Below, in pieces: positions 50,021 through 61,388 of a stretch of 64,000 nt of DNA. The stretch lies in assembly GCF_900129765.1 (NCBI RefSeq), contig NZ_FQWU01000004.1, forward strand, positions 1 to 64,000. The letters are read 5' to 3'. The stretch is from Massilia sp. CF038 (lineage in GTDB: Bacteria > Pseudomonadota > Gammaproteobacteria > Burkholderiales > Burkholderiaceae_D). The notes under the pieces are model-generated. The model was not told the origin of the DNA. It ran no database searches and saw only the letters and a program-made list of their open reading frames with translations. Made by a program: the position numbers and the translations under genes. The number at the start of each line of letters is the position of its first letter. Position 1 is the first letter of the stretch.

Positions 50021-51517
50021 TTACAGCGGGCCGTTGGCCCAGGGGCCGGTAATGGCAAGCGAGATGCCCGGCGTTTGAATGTTCACGAACAGATAGCGGC
50101 CGGTCGGGTCGAAGCAGGCGCCGGCAAACTCATTGGCGCGATGGTCGCCCGCCAGGTAGGTCTGTTTGCCAGCCACGGCCAGTTGCACCGCGCTCAGTTG
50201 CACATTGTTTTTGGCGAAAATGTAGGCATCGCCTTGCCCGGTCAGGCCCATCAGGCGCTGGCCGAAGCCGAAGCTGTCGGTGGCGGCAGTTGAGGCATCT
50301 TCGCAGATCAGGATGGCCTGGCGTGGGCTGACGGTCAGGTTGTCGCCCATATTGCCCACCACCGGGGCCGGGCTCGAGTAAATGCAGGTCAGCGTTTGTG
50401 TGGCCAGATCCAGCTGCCAGATGGCGCCGCGCGCCACGCTGCCGCCGGAAGTGTCCATCACGAACATTTTCCCGTCCGCATACCAGATGCCCTCGCCCCG
50501 GTTCATGCGCAGCGCGCCCTGGCGCCAGCCTTGCACGAAGGGGCCAGCCGCGTTGCTGATGGCTTCACCGTTCAGGCCGATGGCGTCGCCGCGCGCCTGG
50601 TCGGGATTGGCAATATCGACCCAGTCCAGCGCCAGCTTCGCGTGCAGCGCCGCCTTGGCCAGATTGGCATTGCTCACGCCCTTGATGCGCGCCATCTGCA
50701 GCACCCCGCCCATTGCCAGCGAACCGCGCGCGCCAGGGCGGATATCGGGCAGATAGCGGTAGAAGCCCGATTTACCCGAGCTATCCTCGGTCATGTAGAC
50801 GATGCCGGTGGCCGCGTCGACGGCTGCCGCTTCGTGCGCGAAGCGGCCCATGCCAATGATGGGCGAGCCGTCCGTCAGCGCCGGATCGGCCGCGACTTCA
50901 AACACATAGCCGTGCTTCTTGCCGGCCGAGCCGAGCGCATCGGAACCCACTTCCTCGCAGCTGAGCCAGGTGCCCCAAGGCGTGATGCCGCCGGCGCAAT
51001 TGCCGGCCGTGCCGCCCAGGCTGGGCGTCATGCTGTACCAGTTGCCATCACGAAAAACCAGATTGGTGGTGCCGCCGCCAAACACCTCGCTGCTCCCGGC
51101 GCTGACCTTGCCGTAGTCGTACACGCCAGGCGCGTTCAGGAAGTTACCAGGGCCCGTGGCACCGACTTCGTGATTACGGATCAGCACCAGTTCGCTGCTG
51201 CGGCCGGCCTTGCGCGCCAGCACCACGCCCATGCCGTCGTGCCCGCCCGGGCAGGGCTTGCCGTCGCTCATGGGGTCGCCGCGCCAGCCATAGCTTTTGT
51301 AGACAAAGCCAGCGGGCAATTGCAGCAAAGGCAGGCCGGTGCTGATGTCATTGACCGGTGCAATCGGGCCGTAGGGGCTGCTGACCAGCGCAGTGGCGCC
51401 ATCGGCTGCGCTGGCCTCGCGCACATGCAGGGCGCCCAGTGCTGCCACGAACGGCAGGGCCGAGGCGCTGGCCAAGCCTTGCAATACCTGGCGGCGTGAA
51501 ATGGAAGTGTCATGCAT
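50021..51517 (-). CDS. PhoX-family alkaline phosphatase
   Basis: A 498-aa Tat-exported protein: twin-arginine signal with 'ISRRQVLQGLASASALPF' before the hydrophobic stretch. The body is a PhoX/DUF839 beta-propeller ('YGPIAPVNDISTGLPLLQLP', 'GMGVVLARKAGRSSELVLIRNHEVGATGPGNFLN', 'GGTTNLVFRDGNWY'). PhoX uses Fe3+ and Ca2+ and releases phosphate from phosphomonoesters outside the membrane. ATG 51517 is a likely start; 51523 is two codons longer. Expected pho-regulation is not verified by a visible pho box. Upstream of a PEP-CTERM gene in the same direction. Confidence 0.88.
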   Translation of the reverse strand: MHDTSISRRQVLQGLASASALPFVAALGALHVREASAADGATALVSSPYGPIAPVNDISTGLPLLQLPAGFVYKSYGWRGDPMSDGKPCPGGHDGMGVVLARKAGRSSELVLIRNHEVGATGPGNFLNAPGVYDYGKVSAGSSEVFGGGTTNLVFRDGNWYSMTPSLGGTAGNCAGGITPWGTWLSCEEVGSDALGSAGKKHGYVFEVAADPALTDGSPIIGMGRFAHEAAAVDAATGIVYMTEDSSGKSGFYRYLPDIRPGARGSLAMGGVLQMARIKGVSNANLAKAALHAKLALDWVDIANPDQARGDAIGLNGEAISNAAGPFVQGWRQGALRMNRGEGIWYADGKMFVMDTSGGSVARGAIWQLDLATQTLTCIYSSPAPVVGNMGDNLTVSPRQAILICEDASTAATDSFGFGQRLMGLTGQGDAYIFAKNNVQLSAVQLAVAGKQTYLAGDHRANEFAGACFDPTGRYLFVNIQTPGISLAITGPWANGPL

Positions 51518-51700
51518 TGTCATCGTCTTACCTCACGAAAATAATGTCCTGCACGCGCGCGCATGCGGCGTGTCCCAGGTCATTACAGCAAAGCTTTGCT
51601 ACCGGCGAATGACAGCTTGATGACGAACCAACTTGCTTCTCCTGGCAAGCTGAAATGGGAGTAAACTTAGTCTTTCCAATCGCCAACAACGGAGCCGGTC

Positions 51701-52387
51701 GTGCGCAACTTTATCCCCACTCAATTGCTTCCAGTCGGCCTGTGCCTGGTCGCGTCCAGTGCCTTCGCGCTGTCGCTGAGCGACTTGTCGAATACCGACG
51801 CTGCCAGCGGCCTGCGCGTCGCGCTGGAGAAGGGCTCGGTTGCCGCGGTCGGCAAGCTGGGCGTGGAAAACGGCTTTCTGAATAATGAGAAGGTGCGCAT
51901 TCCTTTGCCCAAGGTGCTGGAAAAGGCGCGCCCGCTGCTGGAAATGACGGGCCGTGGCCAGCAACTCAATGACCTGGAAGTGGCAATGAACCACGCGGCC
52001 GAAGCGGCCGTGCCCATGGCCAAGCCGCTGCTGCTCGACGCCGTCAAATCGCTGACCGTGACCGACGCCAAGAACATCCTGTCTGGCGGCGAGACTTCGG
52101 TCACCGACTTCTTCCGCGAGCGTACCGGCGCCAAGCTGTCGGTCCAGTTCCTGCCGCTGGTCAAGCGCGTGACGGACCGCTCCAAGCTGTCGGCCAAGTT
52201 CAACAGCGCGATTGGCCAGATCAACAAATTTGGCGTGGCGCAGGGCCCGGCCTCGGTCGAAGATTACGTCACCGAGCGCGCCGTCGAAGGCTTGTTCGTG
52301 ATGATTGCAGAAGAAGAAAAGGAAATCCGGCGCGATCCAATTGGCACCGGCAGCAAGATCCTGAGCAAGGTCTTTGGCGCGCTGTAA
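51701..52387 (+). CDS. DUF4197 secreted protein
   Basis: A 228-aa exported protein: signal peptide (MRNFIPTQLLPVGLCLVASSAFA) then a helical DUF4197 domain ('LRVALEKGSVAAVGKLGVENGFLNNEKVRIPLPKVLEKAR', 'QLNDLEVAMNHAAEAAVPMAKPLLLDAVKSL' and 'EDYVTERAVEGLFVMIAEEEKEIRRDP'). Function is unknown. Start GTG 51701 is set by GGAG at 51691-51694. It is 38 bp before the YidB gene, suggesting one transcript. Confidence 0.88.
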   Translation: MRNFIPTQLLPVGLCLVASSAFALSLSDLSNTDAASGLRVALEKGSVAAVGKLGVENGFLNNEKVRIPLPKVLEKARPLLEMTGRGQQLNDLEVAMNHAAEAAVPMAKPLLLDAVKSLTVTDAKNILSGGETSVTDFFRERTGAKLSVQFLPLVKRVTDRSKLSAKFNSAIGQINKFGVAQGPASVEDYVTERAVEGLFVMIAEEEKEIRRDPIGTGSKILSKVFGAL

Positions 52388-52425
52388 GCGCACTTCATTC
52401 ACCGTCACACCTCACAGGAGCTTAT

Positions 52426-52842
52426 ATGGGATTGCTCGATCAACTTGCAGGACAAGTCATGGGCTCGCTGAGCGGGCAGCAGGATCAGCCCGGCAGTACC
52501 AGTGGCGCCATGGGTGCGGTCATGGCCCTGGTCGAACGTGCCGGCGGCGTGCCAGCCTTGCTGGAACAATTACGCGCGAGCGGTCTGGGTGACCAGGTCG
52601 CATCGTGGATCGGCACCGGCGCCAACCATGCCATTTCGGGCGAGCAGCTCAGCTCTGCCGTGGGCGATGGCGCACTGGCCCAGGTGGCCCGGCAAAGCGG
52701 CATTGAGCCATCGGCGCTGTCAGGCGCCCTGGCGGGCTTGCTGCCGCAGGTGATTGACCATCTCAGTCCAAACGGCAACATGCCAAGCGAGGATTTGCTG
52801 AGCCAGGGCTTGAATATGCTCAAAGGCAAACTGTTTAACTAG
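52426..52842 (+). CDS. YidB-like protein (DUF937)
   Basis: A 138-aa protein of the YidB/DUF937 family: 'MGLLDQLAGQVMGSL', 'ALVERAGGVPALLEQLRASGLGDQVASWIGTGANHAISGEQL' and 'LLPQVIDHLSPNGNMPSEDLLSQGLNMLKG'. No signal peptide. Function is unknown, but family members in Gram-negatives cluster with stress genes. AGGAGC precedes the start ATG. Confidence 0.9.
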   Translation: MGLLDQLAGQVMGSLSGQQDQPGSTSGAMGAVMALVERAGGVPALLEQLRASGLGDQVASWIGTGANHAISGEQLSSAVGDGALAQVARQSGIEPSALSGALAGLLPQVIDHLSPNGNMPSEDLLSQGLNMLKGKLFN

Positions 52843-52855
52843 CAGCACGGCGCCG

Positions 52856-53623
52856 TCAGCGCACGGCGCCTGCCTTGGTTTCCACCCAGGTATCGTATTT
52901 GTGGTCCAGTTTGCGCCAGGTGCCATCGCGCAGCATGGCGTCGAGTGCCTCGTTGAGGCGGGTAATGGTACTGTCCGGCACCCCGCGGTTGCAGGCCAAA
53001 TACAGTTTCACACGGTTGAAGGTCAGCACCGGCACGATGGTGTCGGCCCAGCCGTTTACCTCCAGCACCGCACTGCCGCGCCGAATGCCGGCTGCCCACA
53101 GGTCAATCCGGTTCATCATCAGCTTGCGTGGATTGATCATGTCGTTTGGCGCGGGATCGACCTTGAAGCCGCGCGCGCGCAAGTACTCGTCGCGGGCGTC
53201 GCCATTGTAGGTGCCGATGCGCAGCTTGCGTGCGTCTTCCAGCGTCTCGAGCTTGTATTGACGGTCGGCCCGCCCCAGCAGCACCCACTCGCCTTCGTCG
53301 GTCGGACCGACCCACTTGAACAAACCCTCGCGCTCGGGAGTCCGGGTGGTGGAATAGACGCAGCTGTCGGATCGGTTCAGGGCCGCCGCGTACGCCCGTT
53401 TCCAGGGCAGCAGCTCAATGCTGTAGGCGATGCCGGTGCGGGCCAGCGCTTCGCGGATCTTGTCGGTGGCGCTGCCGATCACCCGCTCGCCCTCCTGCAT
53501 GCTGGTGGGCGGCGAATATTCGGTGGTGATGTACAGCGGCGCCGGCGGCGCCGATAGCGGTACAGCCGCAGCGGCGGCTTGCCATGCCAATAATGCTGCA
53601 ACGACGACAATCTGCTTGACCAT
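52856..53623 (-). CDS. periplasmic solute-binding protein (family 3-like)
   Basis: A 255-aa exported protein of the SBP_bac_3 type. Signal peptide (MVKQIVVVAALLAWQAAAAA), 'YITTEYSPPTSMQEGERVIGSATDKIREALARTGIAYSIELLPWKRAYAAALNR' and 'YNGDARDEYLRARGFKVDP' (hinge). 'LVGLAALNRSDSCVYSTTRTPEREGLFKWVGP' fits amino-acid-binding members. No permease is nearby. Upstream in-frame ATGs at 53641 and 53662 exist. A ligand is unknown. A TetR/AraC-like neighbour is absent. Confidence 0.82.
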   Translation of the reverse strand: MVKQIVVVAALLAWQAAAAAVPLSAPPAPLYITTEYSPPTSMQEGERVIGSATDKIREALARTGIAYSIELLPWKRAYAAALNRSDSCVYSTTRTPEREGLFKWVGPTDEGEWVLLGRADRQYKLETLEDARKLRIGTYNGDARDEYLRARGFKVDPAPNDMINPRKLMMNRIDLWAAGIRRGSAVLEVNGWADTIVPVLTFNRVKLYLACNRGVPDSTITRLNEALDAMLRDGTWRKLDHKYDTWVETKAGAVR

Positions 53624-53733
53624 TCTGCGCTTTCGCTCCATCAGCAGGCAGGATAGCAGCAAGCCTGAACGGGCTGCAACACAAACCCGCCCGGCCTCGC
53701 TGCGCTGTCGTTTTGGCGGCGCTTAGCTGACGC

Positions 53734-54894
53734 TTAGCTGGTGCTGCCGCTGGCCAGCGGGCGGGCCGCGGCGCCCGGCTGGCGGCGCGCCACCAGTTCG
53801 TGGTAGAGGTCGGTGTAGCCCTGCGCCATGCGCTCGGCAGTGAAGAGTTCCTGGTAACGCTCGCCGGCACGCTGGCCCATGGCGGCAGCCAGATCCGGGT
53901 TCTCCCACAGGCGCGTCATGGCCGCGCGCAAGGCTTGCGGGTCCGATGGCGGCACCACAATGCCCGTCACTTCATCGACATTGATGTAGGTGGTGCCGGT
54001 GCCAATTTCGCTGGAAATCATCGGCTTGCCAAACATGGCGCCTTCGAGCAAGGAAATGCCGAACGCTTCCGAACGCAGGTGCGAGGGGAACGCCAGGGCA
54101 TAGCTGAGCGTGAGCAAGGCCACCTTGTCGACATCGTCGACCGCGCCGACGAAATGGACATGGGTCAGGCCCAGCTGCTGTGCATGGGCCTTGAGTTCGG
54201 CTTCGATGGGGCCGGCGCCGACAATCACCACCGGGTAGTCCAGCTGGGCCATTGCATCAAGCAGGATGTGCAAGCCCTTGTAGTAGCGCAGCACACCGAC
54301 AAACAGGAAGAACTTGGGACCAATGCGCGCGCGCCAGTGGGCCATGCGCTCGGCATCGGCGGCCGGATAGATGGTCTTGTCCAGGCCGTACGTGATGATG
54401 CGGGTCTTGTCGCGGTAGCGTTCCAGCACGGCCGACGAGGCCATGTAGTTGGGCGAGGTGGCGACAATCGCGTCCACGCTTTGCAGGAAGCGGTGCTTGA
54501 GCGGCTGGTACACCTTGAGCAGCAGCTTCTGGCGCACGATGTCGGAGTGGTAGGTCAGCACGCTCGGTTTGTCGACGCGCGCCATGAAGTGCGCCATGTC
54601 GCCAAACGGCCAGGGGAAGTGGTAGTGCACCACGTCGGCCTCGGCCGCCAGCCGTTTAAGTTCGCCGATGGCGCCGAACGCCATGCTGTTCGAGGCGATC
54701 TCCAGATCCTGCGGCACACGCCGCACGCGGTGGCCCTGGAACGGGAAATCAAGATCGGTTTTCTGGCGCGTGAGCGTGAGCACGGTGTTGGACACGCCCA
54801 GATGGCCGGTGCCCACGCACATCTGGCGGATCACCTGTTCGATGCCGCCCATCGAATCGGGGTAGTAGGTTTTATAAAAATGTAAGACACGCAT
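53734..54894 (-). CDS. GT4 glycosyltransferase
   Basis: A 386-aa retaining glycosyltransferase of family GT4: 'VLHFYKTYYPDSMGGIEQVIRQM' (acceptor domain, with the G-G-I-E loop) and C-terminal 'FGISLLEGAMFGKPMISSEIGTGTTYINVDEVTGIVVPP' with the E-x7-E donor-binding motif. It most resembles mannosyl- or rhamnosyltransferases such as WbpY/WbpZ. Its start at 54894 follows the preceding GT4 by 19 bp, hence the last gene of the gmd operon. Acceptor specificity is not determinable. Confidence 0.9.
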   Translation of the reverse strand: MRVLHFYKTYYPDSMGGIEQVIRQMCVGTGHLGVSNTVLTLTRQKTDLDFPFQGHRVRRVPQDLEIASNSMAFGAIGELKRLAAEADVVHYHFPWPFGDMAHFMARVDKPSVLTYHSDIVRQKLLLKVYQPLKHRFLQSVDAIVATSPNYMASSAVLERYRDKTRIITYGLDKTIYPAADAERMAHWRARIGPKFFLFVGVLRYYKGLHILLDAMAQLDYPVVIVGAGPIEAELKAHAQQLGLTHVHFVGAVDDVDKVALLTLSYALAFPSHLRSEAFGISLLEGAMFGKPMISSEIGTGTTYINVDEVTGIVVPPSDPQALRAAMTRLWENPDLAAAMGQRAGERYQELFTAERMAQGYTDLYHELVARRQPGAAARPLASGSTS

Positions 54895-54913
54895 AATGGA
54901 TTCTGCCAGCTGC

Positions 54914-56047
54914 TCAAGAGGATAATACGGACCGGTACACTGCGGCCGTCTGCAATGCGGTGTCATGCCAGGTCAATTGGCGCGCGCGCGCGCGGCCGGC
55001 CGCAATGCAGCGTGCGCGTTCGCGCGCGTCGCTGGCCAGGGTCAGCATGGCCGCCGCAATGGCGCCGGTATCGAGCGGATCGACGTCCAGCGCCGCCCCG
55101 CAAGTCACTTCCGGCAAGGAACTGCTGTTGGACGCCACCACCGGCACCCCGGAGGCAAACGCCTCGACCACGGGAATGCCGAAACCTTCATACAGCGAAG
55201 GGAACACGAATACGCCGGCACCGGCGTACAGCGCGCGCAGGGTGTCACCGTCACGCACCTGGTCGAGCCAGACCACGGCAGCGCCGTTTTCACGCGCCGC
55301 ATGCAAGCGCGCCACCAGTTGTTCGCAGCGCCAGCCGGGCGCGCCCACGATCACCAGCTGGCGTTCGGCGCGCACCATGGCCGGCAAGGCCAGGTAGGCG
55401 TCCAGCAGGCGTTCGATGTTCTTGCGCGGCTGCAGGGTGCCGACAAACAGGAAGTAGCCGGCGCGCAGCGCGTGCGCTGTCAGCGTGGCCGCCAGCGCGG
55501 CCTCGTCCACCGGATCGAACCAGTGCGCATCGACGCCGCAGGGCACCACGCTGATGCGGCGCTCGTCAATGCCAAAACACTCGACCAGTTCGGCAATGGC
55601 AAAGTGCGACAGCGCGATCACGTGGTCGGCCTTTTGCGCGGCCTTGATCTGGAGCCAGTTCTTGGTCCCGCGCAGACCCGTGCTGCACCACTGCGGGTAT
55701 TTGATCGGCAGGGCGTCGTGCAGCGTGGCCACCACCGGGCAATCCATGCGCACGATCCGGTAATCGGTCACATGGAAAATATCGGCCGCCATGGCCTGAC
55801 GCCGCGTCGCCGGGGTCAGCAGATCGGCAAGGGTGGCGGTCTCGAACGCGTGCGGCAGCGGCTGGCCGACGCTGATGTCGTGCCGCCCACCGCGCAGGCG
55901 CGGATAGGAATACGGCAGCACCTGGCAGCCAGCCGCGCCCAGATTGCGCATCAAGGCCTGGGTGTAGGTACCGATGCCGTCCAGACGGCCGCCGGTCAAA
56001 CCCGGTTCGATCATTGTCGTCCCGAGGCCGACCCGCAGCTGATTCAC
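54914..56047 (-). CDS. GT4 glycosyltransferase
   Basis: A 377-aa retaining GT4 enzyme: 'GLTGGRLDGIGTYTQALMRNL' (N-terminal donor/acceptor loop), 'VVATLHDALPIKYPQW', 'YFLFVGTLQPRKNIERLLDAYLALP' and 'VFPSLYEGFGIPVVEAFASGVPVVASNSSSLPE' (E-x7-E). The start overlaps the rmd stop by 4 bp (ATGA). In D-rhamnan operons such enzymes add D-rhamnose units; two successive GT4s fit alternate linkages. No signal peptide; a peripheral cytoplasmic enzyme. Confidence 0.92.
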   Translation of the reverse strand: MNQLRVGLGTTMIEPGLTGGRLDGIGTYTQALMRNLGAAGCQVLPYSYPRLRGGRHDISVGQPLPHAFETATLADLLTPATRRQAMAADIFHVTDYRIVRMDCPVVATLHDALPIKYPQWCSTGLRGTKNWLQIKAAQKADHVIALSHFAIAELVECFGIDERRISVVPCGVDAHWFDPVDEAALAATLTAHALRAGYFLFVGTLQPRKNIERLLDAYLALPAMVRAERQLVIVGAPGWRCEQLVARLHAARENGAAVVWLDQVRDGDTLRALYAGAGVFVFPSLYEGFGIPVVEAFASGVPVVASNSSSLPEVTCGAALDVDPLDTGAIAAAMLTLASDARERARCIAAGRARARQLTWHDTALQTAAVYRSVLSS

Positions 56048-56985
56048 GCCTCGTACATCCAGCGCAGCGTGTCTGCCAGCGGGGTTGGCGCGATCGCGCC
56101 AATCACGCTGCTCAGTTTGGCGTTGTTGCCCACCAGGGTGATTACATCGTCCTTGCGCATGAAGGCGGGATTGCTGTGCACCTTGATCTGGTAGCCCGCA
56201 ATCGCGCCCATGGTGTCAATCACGCTGGCCAGCGAGTGCGCCTGACCGGAACAGACATTGAAGGTCTGGCCGGCCGGACTGACGTGCAGCAGGCGGCGGT
56301 AGCAGGCTGCGACCACGCGCACGTCGGAAAAATCGCGTGCGATGGCCAGATTGCCCAGTTCGATCTCGGGCGCCGCCTGGCGGAAATGGGACACGATCTT
56401 CGGCAGCAGGAAGTTCGCTTCCTGGCCCACGCCCGTGTAATTGAAGGGGCGCACAATCACGATCGGCAGCTTGCTGCTCCACAGGCGGGCCATGTATTCC
56501 ATGGCCAGCTTGGAGACGGCATAGTCGTTGGTCGGCACCGGCGCGACCTGCTCGTCGAGCATGCCGCTGCTGGCATTGCCATAGATATTGCCCGACGAGG
56601 CCAGCAGCACGCAGCCAGGCTGGTGCGCCTGGGCAGCGAGCGCTTCGAGCAGGTTGCGGCTGGCGATCACATTGACGCGATAAATCTGCTCGATGTTGGC
56701 ATGGCCGACAAAGGAAATGGCCGCCAGATGCGCCACCACGTCCGGCTGCACTTGCGCGATCATGGCAGCGGTCGCGTCGCGATCGCACAGATCGACTTCA
56801 AACAGGTCGGGGCCCGGCTCCTCGCCGGGCAGGATGGTGCCGAACACGCGATAGCCTGCCTGGCGCAGCTCCTGCTCCAGATAGCGGCCGGTGAAGCCGC
56901 GCACGCCGGTGATCAGGGCACGCTTGCCCTGGCCTTCGCCGTTCAGTTCCAGGGCTGCAAAACGCTCACTCGCGGTCCCGCTCAT
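56044..56985 (-). CDS. rmd: GDP-6-deoxy-D-mannose reductase
   Basis: A 313-aa short-chain dehydrogenase reducing GDP-4-dehydro-6-deoxy-D-mannose to GDP-D-rhamnose. NAD(P) motif 'RALITGVRGFTGRYLEQELRQ', YxxxK in 'NDYAVSKLAMEYMARLW', and 'VIVRPFNYTGVGQ'. A GDP-L-fucose synthase would be longer and fucose-specific; Rmd fits best because gmd is next door without fcl. It starts 1 bp after the gmd stop. In the same operon with two GT4s. Confidence 0.9.
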   Translation of the reverse strand: MSGTASERFAALELNGEGQGKRALITGVRGFTGRYLEQELRQAGYRVFGTILPGEEPGPDLFEVDLCDRDATAAMIAQVQPDVVAHLAAISFVGHANIEQIYRVNVIASRNLLEALAAQAHQPGCVLLASSGNIYGNASSGMLDEQVAPVPTNDYAVSKLAMEYMARLWSSKLPIVIVRPFNYTGVGQEANFLLPKIVSHFRQAAPEIELGNLAIARDFSDVRVVAACYRRLLHVSPAGQTFNVCSGQAHSLASVIDTMGAIAGYQIKVHSNPAFMRKDDVITLVGNNAKLSSVIGAIAPTPLADTLRWMYEA

Positions 56986-56986
56986 G

Positions 56987-58275
<1,289 letters not shown>

Positions 58276-58283
<8 letters not shown>

Positions 58284-58320
58284 TGGGAAACCGCCGCCAG
58301 GGCGCTTTCCCATTTTTTTT
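58276..58320. terminator. bidirectional terminator after maeB
   Basis: TGGGAAA (58284-58290) pairs with TTTCCCA (58306-58312), further extended by CGCC-type pairs, with T8 after it on the plus strand and an A/T-rich run (58276-58283) that is a T-tract on the minus strand. It ends the maeB mRNA 13 bp beyond the stop. Confidence 0.85.
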
Positions 58321-58332
58321 AGAGACAGCAGT

Positions 58333-60645
58333 CTAACGGTCGGAAATGGCGTCCACCACGCACAGCGCCGTCATGTTCACAATGCGGCGCACGGTAGCCG
58401 AGGGCGTCAGAATATGCACCGGCTTGGCACAGCCCAGCAGAATCGGACCGATCGCGATGCCGTTGCCAGCAGCCGTCTTGATGAGGTTGTAGGCAATGTT
58501 GGCACTGTCGATATTGGGCATGACCAGCAGATTGGCGTCGCCCTGCAAGGTCGAGTGCGGCATCAGGGTCTTGCGCAGCTTGGCGTCGAGCGCCACGTCG
58601 CCATGCATTTCACCGTCGATTTCCAGGTCCGGCTTGTGCTGCTGCACCAGCGCCAGGGCGCTGCGCATCTTTTTGGCCGAGTCGCTGTTGGCCGAGCCGA
58701 AGTTCGAATGCGACAGCAAAGCCGCGCGCGGGATCAGGCCAAAACGGCTCATCTCGTCAGCAGCCATGATGGTGATTTCGGCCAGCTGCTCGGCGCTCGG
58801 GTTTTCGTTGACGTGGGTGTCGACGATGGCCATCTGGCGCTCGGGCAGGATCAGGAAATTCATGGCGGCGTACACATTGGCGCCGGCGCGCTTGCCCAGA
58901 ACCTGGTCGATGTAATGCAGGTGCAAATTGGTGGTGCCAAAAGTGCCGCAGATCATGCCGTCTGCATCGCCCTTGTGGATCATCATCGCGCCGATCAGGC
59001 TGTGGCGGCGGCGCATTTCCAGCTTGGCGTATTCTTGCGTGACGCCCTTGCGCATGGTCATCGCGTAATACGTCTGCCAGTAGTCGCGGTAGCGGTCTTC
59101 GTGGTCCGGATTGATGACCTCGAAGTGCTCGCCCTGCTTGAGGCGCAGGCCGAATTTTTCGATGCGCTGTTCCAGCACGCTGGGGCGGCCCACCAGGATC
59201 GGGCGCGCCAGTTTTTCATCGACCACCACTTGCACGGCGCGCAGAACGCGTTCGTCTTCGCCCTCGGCATACACGATGCGCTTGAGTTCGGGCGGGGCCT
59301 GCTTGGCCATGGCGAACAAGGGCTTCATGAAGGTGCCGCTGCGGTACACGAATTGCTGCAGACTCTCGGCGTACGCTTCCAGATTGGTGATCGGGCGCGT
59401 GGCCACGCCCGACAGCTCGGCCGCCTTGGCCACGGCTGGCGCGATGTGCATCAGCAGGCGCGGGTCGAACGGCATCGGAATCAGGTATTCAGGACCGAAC
59501 GACAGGTTGCTGATGCCGTAAGTGGTGGCCACCACGTCCGACTGCTCGGCATGGGCCAGGTCGGCAATCGCGTGCACGACCGCGATTTCCATTTCACGCG
59601 TGATGGTGGTGGCGCCGCAATCGAGGGCGCCGCGGAAGATGTACGGGAAGCACAGCACGTTATTGACCTGGTTCGGATAATCCGACCGGCCGGTGGCAAT
59701 GATGGCGTCGCCGCGGACCGCCTTGACTTCTTCGGGAAGAATTTCCGGGGTCGGATTGGCCAGCGCCAGGATCAGGGGATTGGCCGCCATTTCCTTGACC
59801 ATATCCTGCTTGAGCACGCCGCCTGCGGACAAGCCAAGGAAGATGTCGGCGCCCGGCATGACCTGGGCCAGCGTGCGCAGCGGGGTATCCTGGGCAAAGC
59901 GTTCCTTGTCCGGATCCATCAGTTCGGCGCGGCCCTTGTAGACCACACCGGCCAGATCGGTGACGAAGATGTTCTCGATCGGGAAGCCGAGGTCGACAAT
60001 CAGTTCCAGGCAGGCCAGCGCGGCAGCGCCAGCGCCTGACACCACCAGCTTGCAATCGCGCATTTGCTTGCCAACGACCTTGATGCCGTTCAGGATCGCG
60101 GCGCCGACAATGATGGCGGTGCCGTGCTGGTCATCGTGGAAGACAGGAATCTTCATGCGCTCGCGCAGCTGGCGTTCGATGTAGAAGCACTCAGGTGCCT
60201 TGATGTCTTCCAGATTGATGCCGCCAAAGGTCGGCTCCAGCGAAGCGATGATGTTGACCAGCTTGTCGGGATCCTGCTCATTGATTTCAATATCGAAGAC
60301 ATCAATGCCGGCAAATTTCTTGAACAGCACGCCCTTGCCTTCCATCACAGGCTTCGATGCCAGCGGGCCGATATTTCCCAGGCCCAGCACGGCAGTCCCG
60401 TTGGTGATTACTGCCACCAGATTGCCGCGCGCCGTGTATTTATAAGCGTTTCCCGGGTCCTTGACGATTTCCTCGCAGGGCGCCGCGACGCCGGGCGAAT
60501 AGGCCAGGGCCAGGTCGCGCTGGTTGAGCAACTGCTTGGTGGGAGTGACGCTGATTTTGCCCGGACGCGGGCATTCGTGGTATTCGAGCGCTGCCTGGCG
60601 CAGTTGCTGGCGTAATTCTTCTTTCTTGTCCGATGACGAATCCAT
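58333..60645 (-). CDS. maeB: NADP-dependent malic enzyme with phosphotransacetylase-like domain
   Basis: A 770-aa MaeB-type enzyme: malic N-domain ('[22 protein letters not shown]'), NAD(P) domain ('[17 protein letters not shown]', '[21 protein letters not shown]') and a C-terminal PTA_PTB domain from about residue 430 ('[22 protein letters not shown]'). It makes pyruvate and CO2 from malate, yielding NADPH; the C-terminal domain lacks transacetylase activity in known cases and acts as allosteric sensor of acetyl-CoA. ATG 60645 is preferred over 60681, for which no site exists. Monocistronic, with terminator at 58276-58320. Confidence 0.96.
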   Translation of the reverse strand: MDSSSDKKEELRQQLRQAALEYHECPRPGKISVTPTKQLLNQRDLALAYSPGVAAPCEEIVKDPGNAYKYTARGNLVAVITNGTAVLGLGNIGPLASKPVMEGKGVLFKKFAGIDVFDIEINEQDPDKLVNIIASLEPTFGGINLEDIKAPECFYIERQLRERMKIPVFHDDQHGTAIIVGAAILNGIKVVGKQMRDCKLVVSGAGAAALACLELIVDLGFPIENIFVTDLAGVVYKGRAELMDPDKERFAQDTPLRTLAQVMPGADIFLGLSAGGVLKQDMVKEMAANPLILALANPTPEILPEEVKAVRGDAIIATGRSDYPNQVNNVLCFPYIFRGALDCGATTITREMEIAVVHAIADLAHAEQSDVVATTYGISNLSFGPEYLIPMPFDPRLLMHIAPAVAKAAELSGVATRPITNLEAYAESLQQFVYRSGTFMKPLFAMAKQAPPELKRIVYAEGEDERVLRAVQVVVDEKLARPILVGRPSVLEQRIEKFGLRLKQGEHFEVINPDHEDRYRDYWQTYYAMTMRKGVTQEYAKLEMRRRHSLIGAMMIHKGDADGMICGTFGTTNLHLHYIDQVLGKRAGANVYAAMNFLILPERQMAIVDTHVNENPSAEQLAEITIMAADEMSRFGLIPRAALLSHSNFGSANSDSAKKMRSALALVQQHKPDLEIDGEMHGDVALDAKLRKTLMPHSTLQGDANLLVMPNIDSANIAYNLIKTAAGNGIAIGPILLGCAKPVHILTPSATVRRIVNMTALCVVDAISDR

Positions 60646-60833
60646 GCTGGTGCGGCCTTCTCTGTTGCTGTCGGGGATCATTGATTTTAGCAGACGTGCG
60701 AAAACAGCAAACTACGTATTTTTACCAACAATCCCTGTCTATACAGATATCGCGGACGCAGGGGGCGAAAAGTTGACATTTACATCAGTGCGTTTATGCT
60801 GTGCTTCCATTTTTATGAAATGCGTTCACCAGC

Positions 60834-61295
60834 ATGGGCTATCACCTTACCATCATGCGCACCAGCGGCGCGCAGCATGTACCCATCTTGCGCCACGAGA
60901 TCATGGCGGCGCTGCCGGCGCTGAATGGACGGCTGACGCCCTGGCCTACGGCAGGGTCGGAATTACAGTTGGTCGACCCGCAGGCAGGTGAGGCCAGTGC
61001 GCTGCTGGTATTCGATGAGGCGGCAGGCGAACTGTGGAGCAGCGGGCCGGACGACAGCTTCCTGGCGCGGATGCTTGCCTTGGCCGGCCAGCTCGGCGCC
61101 CGGGTGCGCGGAGACGAAGGCGAGACCTACCGCACGGCCCAGGAGACTTACCGCCACCCCGACGACGGGCCGGCAGCGCCGGCTGCCAGCGCCAGGCGCC
61201 GCTGGAGCATCTGGCATTGGCGCGGCTTGTTCTTCGGCGTGTGGGCGCTGGGGATGGCAATCATGATGGTGTGGAAGCGGCTGGGCGGGGCGTGA
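60834..61295 (+). CDS. hypothetical protein with a C-terminal membrane anchor
   Basis: A 153-aa unrecognised protein with soluble N-terminal 120 residues ('MGYHLTIMRTSGAQHVPILRHEIMAALP', 'PQAGEASALLVFDEAAGELWSSGPDDSFLARMLALAGQLGARVRGDEGE'). A low-complexity linker (PAAPAASARRR) precedes a single transmembrane helix (HWRGLFFGVWALGMAIMMVW). Tail-anchored topology is likely. An internal ATG (60855) could be used. Neighbours are maeB and small membrane proteins, giving no clue. Confidence 0.7.
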   Translation: MGYHLTIMRTSGAQHVPILRHEIMAALPALNGRLTPWPTAGSELQLVDPQAGEASALLVFDEAAGELWSSGPDDSFLARMLALAGQLGARVRGDEGETYRTAQETYRHPDDGPAAPAASARRRWSIWHWRGLFFGVWALGMAIMMVWKRLGGA

Positions 61296-61388
61296 CACGC
61301 AGAGGCTATCACATCAATAACATCTATTGATTTTCAAAATTGATCCAATAAAGCTATTATCCTCCCACTATATATCGGGGAGAACAGC

